DNA of 64,000 nt, taken from contig JAEXAR010000043.1 of assembly GCA_023394415.1 (NCBI GenBank), positions 62,001 to 126,000 of the forward strand. The letters run 5' to 3'. Numbering within the stretch: position 1 is the stretch's first letter; every line of letters starts with the position of its first letter. Under the pieces are notes generated by a model. That model did not search any database, was not told the DNA's origin, and worked only from the letters and a program-made list of their open reading frames with translations. Below, one piece after another: positions 35,351 through 45,059 of the stretch. The position numbers and the translations under genes are program-made. Source of the DNA: Bacteroidota bacterium (lineage in GTDB: Bacteria > Bacteroidota > Bacteroidia > Flavobacteriales > Weeksellaceae).

Positions 35351-36322
35351 TTAAGTATTCTCCCAAACCAAAGCGCTGGCTCCAAGTATTGCAGCATCCG
35401 CTTCATCCAGTTCACTGAAAACCAGCTTTACTTTTCCTCTGAAAATTGGAAGAAGGTTACGCTCCATATGCAGTTTTGTAGGCTTCAGAATAAAATCCCC
35501 GGCCTTAATAACTCCGCCAAAAAGTAAAATGGCCTGAGGAGAAGAAAACATCACAAAATTCGCCAAGGCTTCGCCTAATTTCTGACCTGTGTAACGGAAT
35601 ACTTCAATCGCAGTTGGATCGCCTTTCAGTGCACATTCATGTACGGTTCTGGAATTTATTTCTTCCTCAGAATAAGTACTTAACATAGATTCCGGAAATT
35701 CAGCACGCATTTTTTTTGCTGTAATGGCGATTCCTGTTGCAGAGGCATAAGCTTCCAAACTGCCCTCAGAACCTGTGCTCCAATGTTTTCTTCCGCCCGG
35801 TTTAACAATTGTATGACCAAGCTCACCGGCAAATCCGTCGTGACCATAAACCAAGTTCCCACCACAAACAATTCCACTTCCAACACCCGTTCCAAGAGTA
35901 ATCATGATGAAATCTTTCATACCTCTTGCTGCGCCATACATCATTTCACCTAATGCGGCAGCATTGGCATCGTTTGTCATTTTGCAAGGCAACCCGAATT
36001 TTGCAGTCATCATTTCAGCAAAAGGAATTACACCTTTCCAGTTTAGGTTTGGGGCATGTTCTATTGTTCCTGTGTAATAGTTCGCATTTGGTGCACCTAC
36101 GCCAATGCCTTCAATGGTTTTATCTTCACAGTGTTCATCAAGCAAAGGTTTGATGGTTTTGTAAAGTTCATCGATGAAATCTTCAACTTTTTCGAAATCA
36201 ACTGTTTTTATAGAGCCTTTCGTAAGAATTTCGCCACGGTGATTCACCAATCCAAATTTTGTATTGGTGCCGCCTATATCTATACCTAAAGCCACCTGCT
36301 TTGATAAATCTATTAATGCCAT
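35351..36322 (-). CDS. ROK family sugar kinase (glucokinase-like)
   Basis: 323 residues. The ATP site is ALGIDIGGTNTKFGLV, with GVGAPNANYYTGTIEHAPNLNW, TNDANAAALGEMMYGAARG and ITLGTGVGSGIV following; AELGHTIV keeps the ROK histidine. The usual zinc motif (CxCGxxGCxE) is replaced by HWSTGSEGSLEAYAS, so all three cysteines are gone. The sugar-contact residues around EGSLE still line up, so it may be active without structural zinc. Glucose or another hexose is the likely substrate. I start at ATG 36322; an ATG 21 nt upstream is possible. Confidence 0.88.
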   Translation of the reverse strand: MALIDLSKQVALGIDIGGTNTKFGLVNHRGEILTKGSIKTVDFEKVEDFIDELYKTIKPLLDEHCEDKTIEGIGVGAPNANYYTGTIEHAPNLNWKGVIPFAEMMTAKFGLPCKMTNDANAAALGEMMYGAARGMKDFIMITLGTGVGSGIVCGGNLVYGHDGFAGELGHTIVKPGGRKHWSTGSEGSLEAYASATGIAITAKKMRAEFPESMLSTYSEEEINSRTVHECALKGDPTAIEVFRYTGQKLGEALANFVMFSSPQAILLFGGVIKAGDFILKPTKLHMERNLLPIFRGKVKLVFSELDEADAAILGASALVWENT

Positions 36323-36471
36323 TGTGTTCTGAAATTGAGACAATAAATTTAATAAAAATTTAATATTCTGGGGCTTTATATGGGATTAATTTTTAAGTTT
36401 TTAAACTAAAATCTGCCAGTAAAACTGATGTTGTAAATTATATCTTGTCCTTTTTCATAAATTATAAAAAT

Positions 36472-36500
36472 AAAACTTCCCCATTTCTGAGGAAGCTTAG
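36472..36500 (-). terminator. Terminator after secA
   Basis: On the minus strand AAGCTTCC pairs with GGAAGTTT (one G-U) around a 10-nt loop, followed by TATTTTTAT. It lies 27 nt after the secA stop codon. Confidence 0.6.
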
Positions 36501-36526
36501 TTTATTAAAATAAATTAATATAAATA

Positions 36527-39500
36527 TTAAGCCGGAATTTCACCTTTGTAAAGGAAAGAAATCACTTCTTTATTTACTCTATCTACCATTTCACTGAATA
36601 GATAAAAAGATTCTTGTTTGTAGATTACTAAAGGATCTTTTTGCTCATAAACAGCACCTTGAGACGAACGTCTTAAGTCGTCCATTTCACGAAGATGAAG
36701 CTTCCAGTTATCATCGATAATAGCAAGCGTGATATTTTTCTCAAAATCATCTACTAAACTTTGACATTTGGTTTCATAAGCCTGCTGCAAATCGGTTACA
36801 ATCGTCATCGTTTTATGTCCATCTGTAAACGGTACTTGAATCATCTTGAACATTGACCCTTGATTTTGGTAAACATTCTCAATAATTGGGAATGCTTTTT
36901 CCTTCATCAATTCAAGCCTTTGTCTGTAATCTTCTTGTGCAGCATCAAAAACGATTTTTGTCAATTCCGGAACCTGTTTGTTTTTGAATTCAGTTTCAGA
37001 AACGGGAGCTCCCATGGTGAAATTTTTGATGATTTCGTATTCAAAATCTTTGTAATCACCTTCCATTTTCGTTTTGTTGACGATAGAATGAGATACATCA
37101 TATATCATATTAGTGATGTCAAACTTAAGGTGATCACCAAAAAGAGCGTTCTTTCTTCTTTTATAAATTACATCACGCTGTTTGTTCATCACGTCATCGT
37201 ATTCAAGAAGCCTTTTACGGATACCGAAGTTGTTTTCTTCCACTTTTTTCTGGGCTCTTTCAATAGACTTGGAAATCATAGAGTGTTGAATTACTTCACC
37301 TTCTTTATGTCCCATTCTGTCCATCATTTTCGCAATTCTTTCAGAACCGAAAAGACGCATCAAATTGTCTTCAAGAGAAACATAGAATTGTGAGCTTCCC
37401 GGATCTCCTTGTCTTCCGGCACGACCTCTCAACTGTCTGTCTACACGTCTAGAATCGTGTCTTTCAGTACCAATAATTGCTAAACCACCCGCTTCTTTTA
37501 CCCCTTCTCTCAACTTAATGTCGGTACCACGACCTGCCATATTGGTTGCAATAGTAACTTGCCCCGGTCTTCCTGCTTCAGCTACAATCTCAGCTTCTTT
37601 GGCATGCAACTTTGCATTAAGAACCTGATGGTTTATTTTTCTTAATTGTAATGCTCTTGAAAGCAATTGTGATATTTCTACCGAAGTTGTACCAACAAGT
37701 ACTGGTCTTCCTTGAGCTGTTAATCTTTCTATTTCTTCAATGACGGCGTTATATTTTTCACGGTTGGTTTTGTAAACCAAATCTTGTCTGTCATCACGCT
37801 GAATTGGTCTGTTGGTTGGGATAACCACCACATCAAGCTTATAGATTTCCCAAAGTTCGCCTGCCTCGGTTTCTGCAGTACCTGTCATCCCCGCTAATTT
37901 GTTGTACATACGGAAATAATTCTGCAAAGTAATGGTCGCAAACGTTTGGGTAGCAGCTTCAATCTTTACATTCTCTTTAGCCTCAATTGCTTGGTGAAGA
38001 CCATCAGAGTAACGTCTTCCTTCCATAATACGTCCGGTCTGTTCATCAACGATTTTTACTTCGCCATCCATCACAACATATTCATCATCTTTCTCAAAAA
38101 GTGTATAGGCTTTAAGAAGCTGATTCATTGTGTGAACGCGTTCAGATTTTTCAGCAAAATTTCTGAAAAGTTCTTCTTTAGCAGCAAATTCATCTTCTTT
38201 AGATAGATTTTTAGCCTCCAGTTCAGCGATTTCAGTACCGATATCTTGTAGCACAAAGAAATCTTTATTCTCGTTTCCGGCAGACATATATTCTACACCT
38301 TTATCGGTAAGGTCGATCTGGTTATTTTTTTCGTCGATTACAAAATACAGGTCTTTATCTACAATAGGCATATCGCGGTTGTTATCCTGCATATATTGAG
38401 CTTCCACTTTTTGTAAAAGGGCTTTGTTTCCGGTTTCAGAAAGGAACTTAATTAAAGGTCTTGATTTTGGTAAACCTCTGTAAGCCTGTAGTAATTTGAA
38501 GCCACCTTCTTTCGTATTTCCGGCAGCAATTAATTTTTTAGCTTCGTTGAAGATGTGTGTTACCGTCTGTTTCTGTACGTTTACAATTCTGTCAACCGAA
38601 GGTTTCAACACATCAAATTCCTGCCTGTCGCCGTGAGGAACCGGACCGGAAATAATGAGTGGTGTTCTGGCATCATCCACCAAAACAGAGTCTACCTCAT
38701 CCACAATCGCAAAATTAAGTTCGCGTTGTACAAGTTCTGCTGGCGAAGTCACCATATTATCTCTCAAATAATCGAAACCAAATTCGTTATTGGTTCCGTA
38801 AGTAATATCGGAGTTGTAAGCGCTTCTTCTTCCGTCTGAATTCGGCTGATGATTATCAATACAGTCGATAGAAAGCCCGTGGAACTGGTATAAAGGTCCC
38901 ATCCAAGCTGAGTCTCTTTTCGCAAGATAATCGTTTACGGTAACCACGTGTACACCACGTCCTGGTAATGAGTTCAAATAAATAGGAAGGGTTCCTACTA
39001 AAGTTTTACCTTCACCGGTTGCCATTTCGGCAATTTTCCCACTGTGAAGCACAACCCCACCGATAAATTGTACATCGTAATGCACCATATCCCAAATAAC
39101 GTCGGTTCCGTGTGCATTCCAACGGTTTTTCCAAACGGCTTGGTTGCCTTCGATGGCTACGAAATCTTTTCCTTTTGCTGCCAATTGCTGATCCCACTCG
39201 TTTGCTGTAACGCGGATTTCTCCGTTTTGTGCCCAACGTCTTGCGGTTTCTTTAATCAAAGCGAAAGCCTCCGGAAGGATTTCGTTTAGAATTTTTTCTT
39301 CAATTTGATAAGAATCTTTCTTTAAAACTTCTATTTTAGAGAAAAGGGCTTCTTTTTCATCAATATTTGAAGTGTTTTTTATCTGCTCTTTGGTTTGCTC
39401 AATCTGGGCGGTAATGTTGGCAGTAGCGGATTTAATCTTCTCCTTAAATTCTGCTGTTTTCTGTCTTAATCCGTCGTCTGAAAGTTGCTGAACACCAGGC

Positions 39501-39601
39501 TCAACCGCTTTTATTTTTGCTACTACTTTTTTAACTTCTTTAAGGTCTTTGGCGTTTTTATCACCCAAAAATCCTTTAAGAACCTGATCTAAAAAACTCA
39601 T
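36527..39601 (-). CDS. secA: Preprotein translocase ATPase SecA
   Basis: 1024 residues, the long Bacteroidota form. SecA drives secretory proteins through SecYEG. Motif I is MATGEGKTLVG, with VNDYLAKRDSAWMG, NNEFGFDYLRDNMV and VDEVDSVLVDDARTPLIISGP (motif II) following. The second motor half has VGTTSVEISQLLSR, IATNMAGRGTDIKL and GRAGRQGDPGSSQFYVSLEDNLM. An expanded region of about 100 residues lies after the helicase DEAD region (KPSVDRIVNVQKQTVTHIF). The chain ends at FLYKGEIPA and lacks the C-terminal zinc-binding tail found in many SecA proteins. The start MSFLDQVLKGFLGDKN at 39601 is the family start. Confidence 0.97.
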   Translation of the reverse strand: MSFLDQVLKGFLGDKNAKDLKEVKKVVAKIKAVEPGVQQLSDDGLRQKTAEFKEKIKSATANITAQIEQTKEQIKNTSNIDEKEALFSKIEVLKKDSYQIEEKILNEILPEAFALIKETARRWAQNGEIRVTANEWDQQLAAKGKDFVAIEGNQAVWKNRWNAHGTDVIWDMVHYDVQFIGGVVLHSGKIAEMATGEGKTLVGTLPIYLNSLPGRGVHVVTVNDYLAKRDSAWMGPLYQFHGLSIDCIDNHQPNSDGRRSAYNSDITYGTNNEFGFDYLRDNMVTSPAELVQRELNFAIVDEVDSVLVDDARTPLIISGPVPHGDRQEFDVLKPSVDRIVNVQKQTVTHIFNEAKKLIAAGNTKEGGFKLLQAYRGLPKSRPLIKFLSETGNKALLQKVEAQYMQDNNRDMPIVDKDLYFVIDEKNNQIDLTDKGVEYMSAGNENKDFFVLQDIGTEIAELEAKNLSKEDEFAAKEELFRNFAEKSERVHTMNQLLKAYTLFEKDDEYVVMDGEVKIVDEQTGRIMEGRRYSDGLHQAIEAKENVKIEAATQTFATITLQNYFRMYNKLAGMTGTAETEAGELWEIYKLDVVVIPTNRPIQRDDRQDLVYKTNREKYNAVIEEIERLTAQGRPVLVGTTSVEISQLLSRALQLRKINHQVLNAKLHAKEAEIVAEAGRPGQVTIATNMAGRGTDIKLREGVKEAGGLAIIGTERHDSRRVDRQLRGRAGRQGDPGSSQFYVSLEDNLMRLFGSERIAKMMDRMGHKEGEVIQHSMISKSIERAQKKVEENNFGIRKRLLEYDDVMNKQRDVIYKRRKNALFGDHLKFDITNMIYDVSHSIVNKTKMEGDYKDFEYEIIKNFTMGAPVSETEFKNKQVPELTKIVFDAAQEDYRQRLELMKEKAFPIIENVYQNQGSMFKMIQVPFTDGHKTMTIVTDLQQAYETKCQSLVDDFEKNITLAIIDDNWKLHLREMDDLRRSSQGAVYEQKDPLVIYKQESFYLFSEMVDRVNKEVISFLYKGEIPA

Positions 39602-39677
39602 ATAATTATTGCTTTCGGCTGCCAGCAATAGCTGTCAGCATTATAAATCTGCTTTAAAGTATTAGGGCAATAACAGC

Positions 39678-39711
39678 AGAAAGCAGACTGCTGGTTTGCC
39701 GACTGCTTTCT
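39678..39711 (-). other. Hairpin after the DUF2795 gene
   Basis: AGAAAGCAG and CTGCTTTCT (9 bp) face each other around 16 nt, immediately after the DUF2795 stop codon. No T run follows, so it may be a processing or stability element instead of a terminator. Confidence 0.45.
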
Positions 39712-39712
39712 T

Positions 39713-39934
39713 TTAGTATTCGTCTTCGTTCCAAAGGAAGTCTTCATCCGTTGGATAATCACTCCAAACTTCTTCGATAGACTCATAGATTTCTCCTTCG
39801 TCCTCAATGGCTTGAAGATTTTCTACAACTTCCATTGGTGCACCTGTTCTGATGGCATAATCAATAAGTTCTGCCTTGGTCATTGGCCAAGGTGCGTCGC
39901 TTAAATATGAAGCTAATTCTAGTGTCCAGTACAT
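39713..39934 (-). CDS. DUF2795 small protein
   Basis: 73 residues, acidic. MYWTLELASYLSDAPWPMTKAELIDYAIRTGAPMEVVENLQ matches the DUF2795 fold, a small helical domain of unknown function whose flavobacterial form has an acidic tail (YESIEEVWSDYPTDEDFLWNEDEY). It has its own consensus promoter and lies upstream of secA on the same strand (112 bp gap), as commonly seen in this group; co-transcription with secA is possible. Confidence 0.88.
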   Translation of the reverse strand: MYWTLELASYLSDAPWPMTKAELIDYAIRTGAPMEVVENLQAIEDEGEIYESIEEVWSDYPTDEDFLWNEDEY

Positions 39935-39962
39935 ATCTTAATAGGTGTTTTTTAATTTTCTG

Positions 39963-39991
39963 CAAAAGTAAAAAAATAGATGAGAAAACAA
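39963..39991 (-). promoter_or_regulatory. Bacteroidota-type promoter of the DUF2795 gene
   Basis: On the minus strand TTG (39991-39989), an 18-nt spacer, then TACTTTTG (39970-39963). The start codon is 28 nt beyond, giving a leader of about 20 nt. Confidence 0.65.
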
Positions 39992-40119
39992 AGTTTTTTC
40001 TGTCTGATTTTCAATCTTTTTGAGGTTTAATTGATGAGATGGGGATTAAGAGGTGGAAACCTAACTTCACGCTGCAAAATTAAAGCTAATAACAGCCTTC
40101 CTCTATCTCGAATCTCGAC

Positions 40120-41142
40120 TCACTTTCTCAAAAACCATTCCACAAATTTTTTTATGCCATTTTGGAAGTTGGTGGTTGGCTGATAATAAATTAAAGCCTT
40201 TGCCTTTGCTATATCAGCATTGGTTTTGGAAACATCACCAGGTTGCATAGGAAGTTGCGTTTTGGTTGCTGTTTTGTTCATTTCAACTTCAATTGTGGAT
40301 AGCATTTCATTGAGGCTCACAACTTGGTTTTCGCCTAGGTTAATAATTTCGTATACATTATTGTTTTCCTCAAGGAATTTAATGGATTTTAAAACGCCGT
40401 CAATAATATCATCGATGAATGTATAATCTCTCGCTGTAGTTCCATCGCCGAAAAAAGGAATTTCACCATCTTCAGAAATTAATTTTGTGAATTTATGAAT
40501 GGCCAAATCCGGTCTCTGTCTGGGTCCATAAACTGTGAAAAACCTTAACTGTACCATATCAATTCCGTAAAGATGATGGTAAACGTGGCCTAAAACTTCA
40601 CCACATTTTTTGGTTGCAGCGTAAGGTGAAATTGGCCGATCAACATTATCGCTTTCAGAAAATGGAATTTTTTCGTTATTACCATAAACGCTTGAAGATG
40701 AGGCACACACAAACTTTCTAACTCCAAATTCTCTGCAAAGCTCCCAAAGATTCATGGTGCCACGAATGTTTACTTCTTCATAATCCAAAGGCCTTTCAAT
40801 AGAAGGACGCACCCCAGCAAGTGCTGCTAAATGAATCACTAAATCAATTTGGAAATTATTAAAAATATTCTGCAACTCTTCTTTATCTCTAATGTCCCGA
40901 TAATAAAGTTTATAGTTTTCAGAATCGGTTTCACTGATTAGTTTCTGAATATCAGATTCTTTATCGGCAAAAGTTTTTTCCGGTTTTTTTCCAACAGACT
41001 CTAAAGTATTGTTGATTTTTATTCTGTAATCATAAAAATCGTCGAAATTGTCAATATTTATGACAGAATGTCCATTTCTAAGCAATTGTTCTACCAAATG
41101 AGAGCCTATAAATCCACTACCGCCGGTTACGAGATAAGTCAT
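40120..41142 (-). CDS. NAD-dependent sugar-nucleotide epimerase/dehydratase
   Basis: 340 residues of the extended SDR family. The NAD loop is YLVTGGSGFIGSHLVEQLLRNGH, followed by HLAALAGVRPSIERPLDYEEVNIRGTMNL, the catalytic Ser in CASSSSVYG and the YxxxK pair in SPYAATKKCGEV. LRFFTVYGPRQRPDLAIHKF resembles UDP-glucuronate 4-epimerases most. The exact sugar is uncertain; UDP-galacturonate formation is a guess. It is a single gene, divergent from the DUF2797 gene, with a TAAATTTG element at 41163-41170. Confidence 0.88.
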   Translation of the reverse strand: MTYLVTGGSGFIGSHLVEQLLRNGHSVINIDNFDDFYDYRIKINNTLESVGKKPEKTFADKESDIQKLISETDSENYKLYYRDIRDKEELQNIFNNFQIDLVIHLAALAGVRPSIERPLDYEEVNIRGTMNLWELCREFGVRKFVCASSSSVYGNNEKIPFSESDNVDRPISPYAATKKCGEVLGHVYHHLYGIDMVQLRFFTVYGPRQRPDLAIHKFTKLISEDGEIPFFGDGTTARDYTFIDDIIDGVLKSIKFLEENNNVYEIINLGENQVVSLNEMLSTIEVEMNKTATKTQLPMQPGDVSKTNADIAKAKALIYYQPTTNFQNGIKKFVEWFLRK

Positions 41143-41222
41143 CTGTGTTTTTTTGGGGAATACAAATTTATAAAATTTAGTTCATGCAATCATATTTCTT
41201 ACTTTTACTAAAATTTTAATAG

Positions 41223-42014
41223 ATGCAGTTCCAAGGTCAGATTCTGAAAATGTCAACCCACAACGATAAACCGATCCAATACTACCTCAATCTTTCAGGA
41301 GATTTAATACGAGTAAACACATTGATAGGAAAAAAAATCAAGCTTAAACACATCGGTTATGAATGTGTAAACTGTGGAAGTGAAGAAAAAATCTACAGAA
41401 TGGGCTTCTGCAAAAAATGCTTTTTTGAAAGTCCTTATGCGAGCGACACTATTATCCGTCCCGAGCTTTCCCGAGCTCACTTAGGTGAAGAAGAGCGTGA
41501 CATAGAAGTAGAAAAAGAAATACAACTCGTTCCGCACATTGTATATCTGGCTTACACCGGTGACGTAAAAGTAGGTGTTACTCGTGAACATCAGGTTCCA
41601 ACACGCTGGATTGATCAGGGTGCAACTTTCGCGCTTCCCATTGCAAAAACAGATAACCGTTATGAAGCCGGAATGATTGAAGTTGCCCTTAAAGAACATC
41701 TTCCTGATAAAACCAATTACAAAAAAATGCTTGAAGACGATTTTGAGGACGATTTGGATTTGGCAGATTTTCGAAATAAAATTGAGCAATATTTCCCGGA
41801 AAATTTCAAAAATTTCTACACGATGGAAGGCGAAATGATTCGTTTAGACTATCCATATGAGAAACCGGAAAAAATCAATGCGTTTACGCTGGACAAAAAC
41901 CCAGAGTTTGAAGGCATATTGAACGGTATAAAGGGACAGTATTTATCTTTTGAAGGCGGAAACGTAATGAATCTTCGCAGCCACGAAGGATATGTGATTG
42001 AATTGAGTTTTTAA
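41223..42014 (+). CDS. DUF2797 zinc-ribbon protein
   Basis: 263 residues, cytoplasmic. A zinc-ribbon CVNCGSEEKIYRMGFCKKC (two CxxC pairs) near residue 50 is followed by VYLAYTGDVKVGVTREHQVPTRWIDQGA and AGMIEVALKEHLPDKTNYKKML, the core of DUF2797, which resembles a GIY-YIG-type fold. The function is unknown; nucleic-acid binding is plausible from the ribbon. The 79-residue membrane protein begins 13 nt after it. Confidence 0.85.
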   Translation: MQFQGQILKMSTHNDKPIQYYLNLSGDLIRVNTLIGKKIKLKHIGYECVNCGSEEKIYRMGFCKKCFFESPYASDTIIRPELSRAHLGEEERDIEVEKEIQLVPHIVYLAYTGDVKVGVTREHQVPTRWIDQGATFALPIAKTDNRYEAGMIEVALKEHLPDKTNYKKMLEDDFEDDLDLADFRNKIEQYFPENFKNFYTMEGEMIRLDYPYEKPEKINAFTLDKNPEFEGILNGIKGQYLSFEGGNVMNLRSHEGYVIELSF

Positions 42015-42027
42015 AAAAATTTAACCC

Positions 42028-42267
42028 ATGAAAAAACAATTGTCAGATTTTACAACAGAAGACCTCACAAAAGAGGTAAAAAGACGAAAAGTATTTTTCT
42101 ATATGTATCTACTTTGCATTGTTATAATGGCAATTACTTCACTCTTTAATATTTCACAAAAGGAATATAAAACAACCAATTTTCTAGCTATCATCTTCTT
42201 GCCAATTTGTATAATGATGTGGAAAAATTACAATGTCGCTATTAAAGAACTGAATAGCAGAAAGTGA
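42028..42267 (+). CDS. Small membrane protein with two helices
   Basis: 79 residues: a charged N-terminus (KKQLSDFTTEDLTKEVKRRK), two membrane helices (VFFYMYLLCIVIMAITSLF; FLAIIFLPICIMMW) and a polar tail. I do not assign a family; the LSDFTTEDLTKEVK opening is shared by a small two-helix group in flavobacteria. It is closely spaced after the DUF2797 gene and probably co-transcribed. Confidence 0.65.
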   Translation: MKKQLSDFTTEDLTKEVKRRKVFFYMYLLCIVIMAITSLFNISQKEYKTTNFLAIIFLPICIMMWKNYNVAIKELNSRK

Positions 42268-42362
42268 ACGGCTAAAATCTTATAAAAAACCATTATCATC
42301 TTGTAATTTTTTAAGTTTCGTTGGTTGTTAATTTGCATGTTGGATTAAAAACACCTCATTCG

Positions 42363-45059
42363 ATGAACAAAACTACCAGAAGATTACTGATTGCTGTTGG
42401 CATTTTGGCACTGATATTTCTGCTTGCCAATTTCGGACTGAATTTCTGGTTGAAAAATAATCTTCCTTCTTACATAAAAAACAATTCCGACTACAAAGTT
42501 TCCTACAAAACCCTTGACGTTGATTTAGGTACTGGAAACATAAAGTCAACAGGAATTACCGTTGCTTCTAAAAACCCTAATAATGAAAATGTTATTGGCC
42601 TCGACGGAAACATTGATTCGCTAGATATCAGTCGTTTAGGAATTTATGATGCGCTTTTTAATAAACGTATCAAATCATCAAATTTAGTGATGGTAAAACC
42701 TCATTTAAAAGTGACACTTGCCAAACCTATTGATGAAAAAACCGGTAAAAAGCGCCAGCCAATGCTTTTTAAAAATATTAAAATCAAAGACGGCGATATT
42801 GAGATGTTTCGGCATACGAAACAAAAATTTGTTTCTGTAAACAACCTCAACCTTAACGTTTCCAACTTAAGAATGACGGAAGAAGCAGTGGAAGATAAAC
42901 TGCCGGTTGTTTTTGATCAATATACCATCAGTGGAAACAACTTTTATTTTCGTCCGGATAATGTTTATGCCTTGAAAGCCAAAACAATAACCACCGAAAA
43001 CGGAAAGATGAATATCAAAAACTTTGAGTTAAAACCGCTTCTTTCCTACGCCCAATTTATAAGATTTTATCCTAAAAAGAGAAACTTATTCGACTTTAAA
43101 ACCCAGGAAATGGATTTCAAGGATATTATTTTGGATGATAATAAGGTTACCCTTTCTGAAATGCGTTTTGAAAATCCGGATCTCAAAATGTACACTACCA
43201 ACGTAAAGCCTTCTGAGAAGCAAAAGGATTTTAAATACGTCGTAAACCTTGAGGACGTGTTTATGAACAACGCTAAAGTACAAATCTTAAAACCAAACGG
43301 AAACAAGCTTTTTTCCGCAGGAAACCTGAATATTGATGTGAATAAACTGGTAATGGATGAAGAAACGGCTAAAGGAAACATTCCGTTTTCTTACGAGAAA
43401 TTTTTAATTTCTGGTAAAGACATCAATTATACCACCGAAACCCAAGATGTAAAAGTGGCGGGCCTTGTCGTAAATCCAAAATCGGCAGACCTAAGAAATT
43501 TAATTATAAAGCCAACCGTTTCCGCTTCTACAAAAACTTTGGCTGATCTCGCTGCAAACCGCATTTCATTAAAATTGAATGAATGGAATTTAAAGGATAA
43601 TAAGCTGAAGCTTGATGCACAAAGCCTTTACATTAATGGCTTATCGGGGAAAATTGCAGCAACCTCGGCGAAATCTTCTGGCAAGAAAATGAGTTTTGAT
43701 AAAATTAAATTTCCATTAATTGTTAGAAATATTGTGGTGGATAATTCCAAAATAAATTACTCTAAAGGTAACGATAGCCAAACCTTTGATAATCTATATG
43801 TGAAGGTTCAAAATTTAGAGATCAACGAAAAAACGGTGAAAGAAAAAATTCCTTTCAAAACCGGAAATTACAGCATTACCACTAGAAATTTCAGCAAAAC
43901 ACTTAATGAATTTTATGTGATGAATGCGGGTTTGGTAAAAATCGGCAAACAAAATATTCAAATCAACAATTTTGCTTTAAAACCTACTGTTTCCCGCTCG
44001 CAGTTCATCCGAATGATTCCTACCGAAAAAGATTTATATAATCTTAAAATCAATCAGTTATCTGCAACAGGAAATATTGATCTTGCTTCCGAAAACAAAA
44101 TTGTGGATGTGGGTCAATTAACGATTTCAGGACTTAATGCCAATATATTCCGCAGTAAACTTCCTGCAGATGATAAAACGATAAAGCCATTGTACTCAGA
44201 GCTTTTAAGGAAGATAAAATTCCCGCTTTACATCAAAAATACCGATATTAAAAACTCAGTTTTGGTGTATGAAGAAGACACTAAAAAAAGTGATGGCCCC
44301 GGAAAACTGACATTCGGAAACTTCAATATGAACATTCAGCATCTGAATTCGGGTAAAATGAAAGGAAAGCCAACGCAAATTCCGATTACCGTTAGTTGCA
44401 ATTTTATGAATGTATCGCCGATGAAAGTAAGCTGGTCTTTTGATACTGCAAATTTGAATGATGCTTTCACCATTTCCGGAAATATTTCTGATTTACCTGC
44501 ATCCAGCATCAATCCGTTTGTGGAACCTTATTTAAAAATTCAAACTACGGGATACATTAAAGATTTGGTTTTCAATTTTATTGGGAACAAAACAGGATTG
44601 AACGGAAAGCTGAATATGAAGCACCAAGATTTGAAAGTAGCGATTTTAAAAGAAACCGGCGAAAAAAATGTTGTTTTATCTGCTGTTGCAAATATGGTAA
44701 TTAAAACAAATTCAGGCGTTTATCCTGAAAGCGTAACTGTAGATAATGTGAAAAGAGACGCTACAAAATCTTTCTTCAATTTGTTTTGGCAAGGCGTACA
44801 GGAAGGTCTTAAGAAAACTTTAATTGGAAATAATGTAGAGAAAACTGAAGCATCTGTAAAAAACACCGTACAAACAACCAAAGAAACCGTGCAGCAGGCT
44901 AAATCTGATTTGCAAAATGCCGGAACAACTTTAAAAGAAAAGGTAGACAGCACCAAAACAAAAATTCAGCAGACGAAAGAAGTGGTAAAGGAAAAGAAGA
45001 AAACGGTGGGCCAAAAACTGAAAGGTATCTTCCGAAAAAAAGAAAAAGCAGAAAATTAA
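42363..45059 (+). CDS. AsmA-like (DUF748-type) envelope protein
   Basis: 898 residues. One N-terminal membrane helix (LLIAVGILALIFLLANFGLNFWL) anchors a long repetitive beta-rich periplasmic region. At least three segments repeat a motif like NIKNFELKPLLSYAQFIRFYPKKRNLFDF and INNFALKPTVSRSQFIRMIPTEKDLYNL, so internal duplication is evident. AsmA-like proteins bridge the envelope and are linked to phospholipid transport to the outer membrane. The C-terminal ~100 residues form a Lys/Glu/Thr coiled-coil tail (TVQTTKETVQQAKSDLQN). The start at ATG 42363 gives the family N-terminus. Confidence 0.8.
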   Translation: MNKTTRRLLIAVGILALIFLLANFGLNFWLKNNLPSYIKNNSDYKVSYKTLDVDLGTGNIKSTGITVASKNPNNENVIGLDGNIDSLDISRLGIYDALFNKRIKSSNLVMVKPHLKVTLAKPIDEKTGKKRQPMLFKNIKIKDGDIEMFRHTKQKFVSVNNLNLNVSNLRMTEEAVEDKLPVVFDQYTISGNNFYFRPDNVYALKAKTITTENGKMNIKNFELKPLLSYAQFIRFYPKKRNLFDFKTQEMDFKDIILDDNKVTLSEMRFENPDLKMYTTNVKPSEKQKDFKYVVNLEDVFMNNAKVQILKPNGNKLFSAGNLNIDVNKLVMDEETAKGNIPFSYEKFLISGKDINYTTETQDVKVAGLVVNPKSADLRNLIIKPTVSASTKTLADLAANRISLKLNEWNLKDNKLKLDAQSLYINGLSGKIAATSAKSSGKKMSFDKIKFPLIVRNIVVDNSKINYSKGNDSQTFDNLYVKVQNLEINEKTVKEKIPFKTGNYSITTRNFSKTLNEFYVMNAGLVKIGKQNIQINNFALKPTVSRSQFIRMIPTEKDLYNLKINQLSATGNIDLASENKIVDVGQLTISGLNANIFRSKLPADDKTIKPLYSELLRKIKFPLYIKNTDIKNSVLVYEEDTKKSDGPGKLTFGNFNMNIQHLNSGKMKGKPTQIPITVSCNFMNVSPMKVSWSFDTANLNDAFTISGNISDLPASSINPFVEPYLKIQTTGYIKDLVFNFIGNKTGLNGKLNMKHQDLKVAILKETGEKNVVLSAVANMVIKTNSGVYPESVTVDNVKRDATKSFFNLFWQGVQEGLKKTLIGNNVEKTEASVKNTVQTTKETVQQAKSDLQNAGTTLKEKVDSTKTKIQQTKEVVKEKKKTVGQKLKGIFRKKEKAEN

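Noticed and set aside
36860..37393. 177-codon plus-strand frame inside secA
   Set aside because: Antisense shadow of secA; Phe/His-rich and without a recognisable start region.
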